Part shown: piece after piece, positions 1 through 9,670 of the stretch
Position numbering within the stretch: the stretch's first letter is position 1
Layout: every line of letters starts with the position of its first letter
Source of the DNA: Cylindrobasidium torrendii FP15055 ss-10
Lineage: Eukaryota > Basidiomycota > Agaricomycetes > Agaricales > Physalacriaceae
Length of the DNA stretch: 12,773 bases
Assembly: GCA_000934385.1 (NCBI GenBank)
Contig: KN880888.1
Location: 1 to 12,773 of the forward strand
Reading direction: 5' to 3'
Notes under the pieces: model-generated
Told to the model about the DNA's origin: nothing
The model's input: only the letters and a program-made list of their open reading frames with translations
The model's database searches: none
Program-made: the position numbers and the translations under genes

Positions 1-560
1 ATAAATTGATTTTGTGATTAAACCTCCTAGCTTTTATTTGGCTTTAATGTCAGGGTGTTATTAGGGTCTCAAGCCGTGCCGCGGCATCGGTCGCGCAACT
101 TATCGCGTACTTATAAACAAAATGAAGACAATGGTTTGAGAAAGGTCGCGAAAGGGTTTCGCAAAGGTTTTACTGGTGCATACCGGGCTCAAGTTGCGCA
201 TTTTCTGCTTTTTTGCGAAAGTCTTTAAGTGAACCTCACAAAAACAAACTGAAATACCGCCGCGATACCTCTGAAAGTTGCGCTCACGGTGTATGTCTGC
301 GCGCCATACACTCGTAAAGTTGCGCATGATTAATTTCCACGATTGAGTGCCATAGCTCAGCATTACCTACGACGATCAAGTAGATTACTTTGTAGCACTT
401 TTCCCAATAATGCGGGCTCATTATTTTTGCGTGTAGAAAGCTTTGTATCCTCTTATTCTCTTAAAGACAGGACCCCAATTGAGTTTCATTTCAAACCCTT
501 GTGATTGTTTGTAGTTAGTCTTAGTAGAATATAGAGTCGCTGGCACCTGTAATCGAGGAG
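1..560. other. Gene-free left flank with repeated 9-base motif
   Basis: I see no supported gene here. The only long open frame (minus strand, 100-363) has no recognisable domain and looks like chance. The stretch holds four copies of AAGTTGCGC: inverted at 93-101, and direct at 191-199, 275-283 and 317-325. There is also a 10-bp palindrome TGCCGCGGCA at 77-86. The region lies directly upstream of the small gene at 561 and probably contains its promoter; no clear TATA box stands out. Confidence 0.6.
93..325. repeat. Four copies of AAGTTGCGC (three direct, one inverted)
   Basis: The exact 9-mer AAGTTGCGC is at 191-199, 275-283 and 317-325, and its reverse complement is at 93-101. Flanking bases differ between copies, so this is not a tandem satellite. 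It looks more like dispersed sites for one DNA-binding protein. The copies lie about 235-470 bases upstream of the start codon at 561. Confidence 0.6.
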
Positions 561-908
561 ATGAGCTCGCGCTCGGTTTCAGAGTTTCTGCCGTTGAGGA
601 ATGTCAAGAAGGGCAAACACGTTCGATTCCTCTTCCGCCTTGACTTGAAAAAGGAGGGAAAGAAAAATCACTGGCTTTTCAAACTGGTGCTAGGACTCGA
701 GAACTCCGTCATCGTTCCCAAGTTTGACCAGCCTAGCGAATCGCTTGCAAGAGAGTTGGAATTTGCGCAAGGAGGGAAATATTACGGGAAGATATACTTG
801 GGATCGATTGAGAGAGGCGATAATTGGACCCTCGGTCCTGTGCAAGGAGAGAGTGGGATTTCATTGGTGGACAGAGTAGACGGATGGCTTGCGGGTTTGG
901 AAAATTAG
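561..908 (+). CDS. Small basic hypothetical protein, 115 aa, single exon
   Basis: I do not recognise this protein. The frame is open from ATG 561 to TAG 908 without introns. The start has a G at -3. The N-terminal third is rich in lysine and arginine (VKKGKHVRF, LDLKKEGKKNHW), followed by a hydrophobic patch (LFKLVLGLENSVIVPKF), a glycine-rich centre (FAQGGKYYGKIYLGSIERG) and a WTLGPVQGESGISLVDRVDGW tail split over positions of mixed polarity. No signal peptide, membrane helix or cysteine pattern is visible. The protein ends in a natural-looking short tail (AGLEN). The regular amphipathic composition suggests a real small folded protein rather than a chance frame. It is followed by about 430 bases before the reductase gene on the same strand. 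It could also be the surviving exon of a larger gene. Confidence 0.6.
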   Translation: MSSRSVSEFLPLRNVKKGKHVRFLFRLDLKKEGKKNHWLFKLVLGLENSVIVPKFDQPSESLARELEFAQGGKYYGKIYLGSIERGDNWTLGPVQGESGISLVDRVDGWLAGLEN

Positions 909-1334
909 ACGTTGGATTTTGCGCACCAGAAAAGGTGTACGTTTCTGTGAAAAGAAGATATAATTCACTTACTATTGTTACTCAGTATTTAGTTCTCATT
1001 AAACATCCCTCAGCGGTGGCTCACAGGCGCCGGTCAGATAGTGCGGTCGTTATACATCAGCATCTTAACACCCATTTGTAGACATACATTTTTGGGTGTC
1101 GCTCGTACGGAGGCTCGCAGTGACAAATTAAACTGACAATACAAGGAGCTCTGTTCTCTTCTTTGACCTTCTTTGACTGCCGTGAGGTATACGTCGCCTA
1201 AGCTATGTGTGCGCTGATTCGAGAGACCCGCTCAAATGACGGTACGCTTGAATGCCGGTTTATCTCACGCTTATCAATGGTCACGACGTCAAAGTCGTGA
1301 TAGAAATTAACTTTCCTTCTTCCACCACGTCGAT
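909..1334 (+). promoter_or_regulatory. Intergenic region upstream of the reductase gene
   Basis: This is about 430 bases without a supported gene. It must hold the 3' end of the small gene at 561 and the promoter of the reductase at 1335. A perfect 10-bp tandem duplication CTTCTTTGAC is at 1158-1167 and 1168-1177, inside a pyrimidine-rich stretch; such CT-rich tracts are common before fungal transcription starts. No TATA box or other known site is convincing. Confidence 0.4.
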
Positions 1335-2490
1335 ATGCACGGAATCCCAGAGCGCAAACTGGGTGGGGTGACCGTCCCCGGGATCGGGTTCGGCGCAATG
1401 GGCTTGAGCATCGCCTACGGTCCTGTCCCAGATGATTCGGAGCGCCTCAAGGTATGAATATACTGATAAGAGCCGTTTATAACCAATAATTAACCCTACA
1501 AAGGTCCTTGATGCCGCATACGCCAAAGGCTGCACATTCTGGGACACTGCCAACATCTATGGGGACAGCAAAGACCTTCTTGGAAAATGGTTTGCGTTCA
1601 ACCCTGAGAAGCGCAAGGATATCTTCTTGTGCACGAAGTTTGGATTTGCTGATCCCCCGCGGAGCGATCCCGACTACATCAGAGAGCAGGTCAATAAGTC
1701 GCTCGAGCGCATGGGAGTGGATTGCGTGGATTTGCTCTACCAGCACCGTGTCGATGTTAGCACACCGATTGAGAAAGTCATTGCCACCATGGTCGAGCTT
1801 ATCGAGTACGTAGGAACCCTCTTGGAGGTCGTGAAAAGATAGCTTACGGATTCGCACTAGAGCAGGCAAGGTGAAGCACCTAGGACTCTCTGCGTGCTCG
1901 GCTGCGACCCTCCGACGCGCGCACGCCGTACACCCCATCGCCGCGCTTCAAGTCGAGTATTCGCCGTTCTGCCTGGACATTGAGCGTCAGCCGCTGCTCT
2001 TACTGCAGACCGCCCGCGAGCTTGGGGTGACCATCGTTGCATACTCCCCCTTGAGTCGTGGGTTTCTCACCGGGACGATAACATCACCAGATGCGTTCGG
2101 CGAGAACGATGCGAGGAAATATGTCCCAAAATACAGTCGCGAGAATTTCCCGAAGATACTTGAACTTGCAGATAGGATTCGGGAGGTGGCAAGTTCGCAC
2201 GGGGCGACCGCGGGCCAGGCGAGTCTTGCGTGGATCTTGGCGCAGGGGGAGGACTTTATCGTTATCCCTGGAACAAAGAAAGTCAAGGTAAGTCTGATTA
2301 TAAGCCACCTTGCAACTCATCGTGACAAAAACGATAGTATGTGGAGGAAAACGCTGCTGCAAAAGATGTTGTGCTCTCAGCCGAAGAGATTGCGGCAATC
2401 CGAAAGATTGCAGAGGAGACAGAAGTCCCTGGGGCGGGATATATGGAGAAATTTGCCGTTCTAATGTATCTGGATAGTCCTCCGCTCTAG
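1335..2490 (+). CDS. Aldo/keto reductase, AKR13 (YakC-like) family
   Basis: This gene encodes an NADPH-dependent aldo/keto reductase of 332 aa, a cytosolic TIM-barrel enzyme that reduces aldehydes or ketones; the substrate cannot be told. Exons are 1335-1451, 1504-1805, 1861-2287 and 2338-2490. The introns are 50-55 nt, GT-AG, and keep the frame; the second uses donor GTACGT. The N-terminus [20 protein letters not shown] is typical of the family. The full catalytic tetrad is present: Asp53 (FWDTANIYG), Tyr58, Lys84 (FLCTKFGF) and His120 (LLYQHRVD). Later come the strand [12 protein letters not shown], the [11 protein letters not shown] loop and the cofactor-site stretch [10 protein letters not shown]. 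The C-terminus ([10 protein letters not shown], ending YLDSPPL) matches YakC/pyridoxal-reductase-like AKR13 proteins. Length is normal and no damage is seen. It converges on the F-box gene 200 bases downstream. Confidence 0.95.
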
Positions 2491-2691
2491 TAGAGCAAAT
2501 TCAAGTCGAAAGTAAATGAGAAGCTCGATTCCCGTTATCATTACACTGTGAATTGAGAACGACGGTAGAGCTTATACAGGATAGGCATCCGACATTGTAC
2601 TGCGTACATCTTCAGGGTATCATTATTATTAACAGGGATTGGTATACTTTTATGGTGCTGTAAAGATTATGCGAATTGGCGCGAACGCCGT

Positions 2692-3926
2692 TCACATCTG
2701 CACAGAGACCTGCACACCACATCTCAGAAGTGAAGGGAACAAGGCTTCCGACACCACCTCCTTTGCGCACACTGCAACATCTACATCTTGCGACACGATT
2801 AGGCGCCGCAGAGTCGAGCGTGCGAGGACCTTGTCCAACCGACCCCATTGCTCTTGAAGGCCAAATGAACAGAGCAGGTCGTCCGCGTACGTCGTCACTC
2901 GAAGGTTCAATTCATCAAGCTCTGCATACTCGAGAGACGCAACAAGCCAGTGCAGCCATAATAGCGGCCTATCACCGGCGACATGCCATCGAATGTGAAG
3001 TGTCAGCGAGCGAAGTTGACTGATGTCGCACAACTTGTGTAGTGGTTCTGCGTGCACATAGTCAATCATCGCAGCGAGCCATGTAATGCTAATGGGTGCG
3101 TACCAGACAGGAAAACGTCCAGAGAGAGCTTCTCCAAGCATCCGTTATTCCGTCTGAGGACTTCGTTGATGGCTGAGGTCGGGTCGGTGCGCCACTTCAT
3201 GAGCATCTGCGCGTTCCGCACACCCAGTAATATCTCCAGCTCCTTCAATACACTCAGCTCAACCCCAGGCATACGATTGAGGTCCGCAAGTAGTCCAACA
3301 AACCCTCTCCGGATAGAAAGACGCTGGAGCTGGCGTAGTTTGATATCGTTGGGCATAGTGGCGGCAGCTTCGAGGCCATACCCATATCCCTCGAATACGA
3401 CGTCCTCAATGTCCAGCTCACGGAGGCCTGGCCCACAGCTTCTCAAGCACGGGAGAACGTCCCCCAGGTACCATGCCCCACAGCCGATGGTGAGCGTCTG
3501 TATGCTAGGCGCCTTCAGCAAGTCGTTCAGAGGCATATGCGATTGGCCACGTTCGGGGCCAGTGAACACAGACACAGGTGCATCTTCAAAGTCTGTCACG
3601 CGAACTTCCTTGAGATGCGAGAGAGCCTCGAATATGTGCTGGGCTTGGGATGGGACGACCTGCGTGGGGTCGAGCTTGTGGACACGGACGTGCGAAGCCA
3701 GGTGAGGGGCCGAGAGGAGGGTACGGCCAAACCGAGAAACGAGTTCGTTGTGCGTGAATCCTGCATTTTTGTGGCACATTGGGGAGAAGGATATGTCGTG
3801 GAACAGGAGACGCTGAGCTGCGTCGGTCCATCCACTGCAAACGCGGGAACACTGGCGGATGTCGTCTAGGCTAGAAAACGAGAAGATGCATTCAATGAGT
3901 TCTTGAGGGAGGTGAGAGACAGACAT
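2692..3926 (-). CDS. F-box protein with leucine-rich C-terminal region
   Basis: This is a likely substrate receptor of an SCF ubiquitin ligase, 392 aa. Exons on the minus strand are 3926-3104 and 3047-2692. The 56-nt intron has donor GTACGC, a TGATTGAC branch-like site and acceptor GCAG, and restores the frame through residues FLS|EPLHKL. The F-box occupies about residues 5-45: it starts SHLPQELIECIFSFSSLDD and continues IRQCSRVCSGW. The rest has irregular leucine-rich strands (LRELDIEDVVF, LQRLSIRRGFV, LEKLSLDVFL, LRSLTLHIRW, LDELNLRV, LRRLIV), as in the expanded basidiomycete F-box/LRR-like family. I chose the ATG at 3926 because the F-box begins at once; an in-frame ATG at 4091 would add 55 residues without a domain. 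The target is unknown. The gene is divergent from the RecQ gene. Confidence 0.87.
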
Positions 3927-4315
3927 GGGTGTTAGGAAAGGACGTAGACGATGGATGGGTGATTTACTTAAGTGCTTACCGGTGGCGCCGCTGCACTGAA
4001 GACTCGGCCAACGGCACGGATACTCGGGATTCCGGGAAGGGTAGGCTTTGGGTCCGCTGTGTAAAGCGCTAATCATGAACGGCTTCGACATTCAGCCAGG
4101 TGTACCAGAGTTTGCATGCGCCCCGCATACGGACTTGAATGAGCGGGTAAACATTCTGTTTAATTGCAGGGAAACAGCTGTGTAACATTAAGTCCAAATG
4201 TACTGGAGAAGGCCTTTGTTAATTGCTTCGAGGTTCTCGGACGACGACATCATGATGGTGGGAGGTCACAGAGACTCATTGAGCGCCTCTGAGTGCCGAC
4301 GGCTTTGTGTGATCA

Positions 4316-4327
4316 GCTCACGTGAGC
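4316..4327. promoter_or_regulatory. 12-bp palindrome with CACGTG core (E-box type)
   Basis: GCTCACGTGAGC is a perfect 12-bp palindrome about 70 bases before the RecQ ATG. CACGTG is the classic target of bHLH factors such as Cbf1 and Pho4 in fungi. A second CACGTG is at 4363-4368, 47 bases further on. Function is inferred from motif and position only. Confidence 0.45.
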
Positions 4328-4343
4328 GTGACGGATGTGACTG

Positions 4344-4349
4344 ACGCGT
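4344..4349. promoter_or_regulatory. MluI cell-cycle box-like site (ACGCGT) before RecQ
   Basis: ACGCGT, followed by CGCGT (together ACGCGTCGCGT), lies 46 bases upstream of the RecQ ATG. In yeasts, ACGCGT is the binding site of the MBF factor, which switches on DNA replication and repair genes at G1/S. A RecQ helicase would be a sensible target, but one 6-mer is weak evidence. Confidence 0.45.
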
Positions 4350-4395
4350 CGCGTCGATTTCCCACGTGGAATGTCCCCTGTCGTTCCCGACCGCC

Positions 4396-7626
<3,231 letters not shown>

Positions 7627-8040
7627 CTTGGTGTGTATCCCGACTTCTTCGGTGCCCATTACCCTTTTGTCCAGTTGTCCGTTTGTGCGTCGGACATGGA
7701 GCTTGATCAAGCTCTCAGATGTTTTCCATGTATAGCTTTAGATGACTCATTACTTTATTGATTTTGTTGAAGACATGGCCACTTGCTGTGAGGCTGTCTT
7801 TGGACTCTATTCCAAGTTCATTATCATGATGACTCGACTCAGCTACTACGCGCGGAGTCATAGACGCGTCGAGTCAGTGCCCACTTACGCAGTGAGAGGC
7901 ACCTTCTCGTCAGCAGCGCGGTCGCAATGTCAAGGTACTGTCAGAGGGCTACGAGGGAGCATAAGAAGGGCATAGCATAGCAGCGTATTTTTGAATATCC
8001 TTGACACTTCACATATACTCTCACTCTTTCGATTTTGCAC
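7627..8040 (+). promoter_or_regulatory. Intergenic region upstream of the arrestin gene, with TGACTC sites
   Basis: This 414-base stretch lies between the RecQ stop and the arrestin ATG. A 77-codon frame at 7742-7975 has no recognisable domain and no support. The stretch holds a perfect ATGACTCAT (7742-7750), ATGACTC (7829-7835), GAGTCAT (7855-7861) and GAGTCA (7871-7876). TGACTCGAC at 7830-7838 and GTCGAGTCA at 7868-7876 form a 9-bp inverted repeat. An ACGCGT is at 7864-7869. Just before the ATG is a CT-rich tract (about 8015-8031) typical of a transcription-start region. Confidence 0.5.
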
Positions 8041-9558
8041 ATGTCCGACGATGCTAGAGCGCAGCCGCCTTCGTACTCAACACGGCTGCGTGATGGTGAA
8101 GCGCGACTTGAACATAGCCCGTCTCGCAGCCGTCGAAGTTCGGCCTCGACGGATACCTGGATGAAGACGCAAGGTCATGTCACACTGGCCTTGGCGGAGC
8201 AAGATCGTAGTTTGGCGCAGCCTGTGTATGGTCGTACTGGAAGGATACATGGGGCTGTACTTCTTGACGACAGGTCATCCGTTGGGTCTGTCAAACTACA
8301 AGTGAGCCCATCGATTCCGTGTTTTCCGAGTCATACTACATTAGGTCTTGAGGACCGTCCTTCTCTCAGTGTATGTGGATTTCAAGCGCTACGACTCGTT
8401 TATGTGTGATTTCTAGTCCCTGGTGCTGACCAACTTCCTAGCTCGTTGGGTTTATACGATCGGCCAACCCGCGAGGACAACAAAGGGAAATTCCCCTCCT
8501 CAATATGGGCTTGGATATATGGCCAGCGCCAGAACAACAAGACCCTGTATGTCCAGGAGCCCTCACATTTTCTTTCCGCATTCCCGACGGTTTCTTCGAC
8601 CACAATTTGAAAGGCGCTGCACCCCTTCCTCCCAGCTACTCCTCCGTCAAGGATGATTTCGAGCTCACCGTAGGCTACGAGCTCATTATCAATGTGGAGC
8701 ACAAACGCGGGAGGGCATTGGGCATGTTCAACCGCAGCGTTAGGTGTGTGTGCACATGTCACGTGACCGTGTCACCCCTGATCGGTATAGAATCTGTGTT
8801 CCGATCATCCACAAACCTGCGACGCGGCCTGTACGCCCTCTCCTTCAGCATCCGGTATTCTTCAGCTCCGTGAAAGTCTCTCCGGAGGAGTGGAAACAAA
8901 CGGTGGTACCCATGAATACCAAAACGGAGGGCAGTGGTCCGGCTGTAGACCCTGTAAACTGTAGCGTGCGTCCTCGATTTGCACACTGGTCTGATTGTCT
9001 TGACTAAAATAATTACAGCTTTTTATTCCGGCGCTGCAGGTGTTCGCAGTGACGGACAAGATCCCCGTGCATGTCCAGATTACGGGGACGCTGACCTCGC
9101 TGGTTTTGCTGTTCCCTTCGCCTGGACCTCGACCCCCTTCGCCATCCGACTCGTTGCGGTATCTCACGCTGAAGTTGCTTCGGCAGGTGACGGTTGAGAT
9201 TGAAGGGAAGGAAGCCTATCGAAATGTGGTTATAGGTACGGGTGAGCTGCGTCCGGTGCCGCCTCCAGCCGAGTCGTCGACGCCGCCGAATAGGCATCGA
9301 GGAGGACAGGAGCATATGGATTGGGAGGGACAACTGAAATGCGAGTCTGAGGACACTGTGGGAAGCTTCTCGTCCGTTGGGTGCTCTGTGAAGGTCTGGA
9401 GTCTATCCGCTCATTGCGTGCGAAATGCTCATCGACTCTTCATCATGCAGGATTACATCGTCTTCGAAGTAGACCCACACCCAGAGTCCCCGTTCTCCAA
9501 AACGGTCGTAGCTATGGGGTGTAGAATTGTGACGAATCCCTGGACAGAAGAAGTGTGA
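8041..9558 (+). CDS. Alpha-arrestin-like trafficking adaptor
   Basis: This is a probable alpha-arrestin (ART type), about 412 aa, a cytosolic adaptor that links membrane cargo to a Nedd4/Rsp5-type ubiquitin ligase. Exons: 8041-8301, 8353-8370, 8442-8743, 8791-8965, 9019-9393, 9451-9558. A PPSY motif (PPxY, bound by WW domains) is at residues 9-12, before a Ser/Arg-rich stretch. The arrestin N-domain follows (PVYGRTGRIHGAVLL, SVKLQ), then DPVCPGALTFSFRIPDGF and PLPPSYSSV (a second PPSY near 156-159), ELTVGYELIINVEHKRG and PIIHKPATRPVRPLL, then SPEEWKQTVVPM. The C-domain has LFIPALQVFAVTDKIPVHVQ and YLTLKLLRQVTVEIEGKE, ending VKDYIVFEVDPHP and IVTNPWTEEV. The 18-nt second exon is uncertain: 8345-8368 also keeps the frame, as does skipping it. 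The intron 9394-9450 is 57 nt and in frame, so a retained form would still be readable. The gene is convergent with the permease. Confidence 0.87.
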
Positions 9559-9670
9559 GTGTACACATACATCAGCTACAAATATACATCCATGTAGTAC
9601 TACTGCACGTCCAAAGTTTCCAACCTCGTATCCATACAGCACAATCAACCCATTAATATGTATAGCGCTC
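9559..9670. other. Short convergent 3' region between arrestin and permease
   Basis: Only 112 bases separate the two stop codons, so the 3' untranslated ends of the arrestin and permease transcripts probably overlap. The stretch is AT-rich, with ACATACATC-like and AATATACATCC-like sequence that could serve either polyadenylation site. No gene is seen. Confidence 0.5.

Larger units (their letters stand above)
3927..4395. promoter_or_regulatory. Shared divergent promoter region of the F-box and RecQ genes
   Basis: These 469 bases separate two start codons that point away from each other. Near the RecQ side are a 12-bp palindrome GCTCACGTGAGC (4316-4327), an ACGCGT box (4344-4349) and a second CACGTG (4363-4368), all within 80 bases of the RecQ ATG. 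Next to the F-box start, the minus strand has a GTAAGC donor-like site and a CCTAAC branch-like site, so a 5' leader intron or a longer N-terminus cannot be excluded. Confidence 0.55.

Noticed and set aside
100..363. 87-codon open frame on the minus strand in the left flank
   Set aside because: No recognisable domain, Ser/Arg/Phe-rich random composition, and it overlaps the repeated AAGTTGCGC motifs. No splice-linked extension was found.
3927..4091. 55-residue N-terminal extension of the F-box protein from an ATG at 4091
   Set aside because: The extension has no domain and contains splice-like signals on the minus strand, and the F-box starts right after the ATG at 3926. Kept only as a possibility.
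7742..7975. 77-codon frame between RecQ and the arrestin
   Set aside because: No family features, and it lies over the TGACTC cluster and inverted repeat, so it is best read as promoter sequence.
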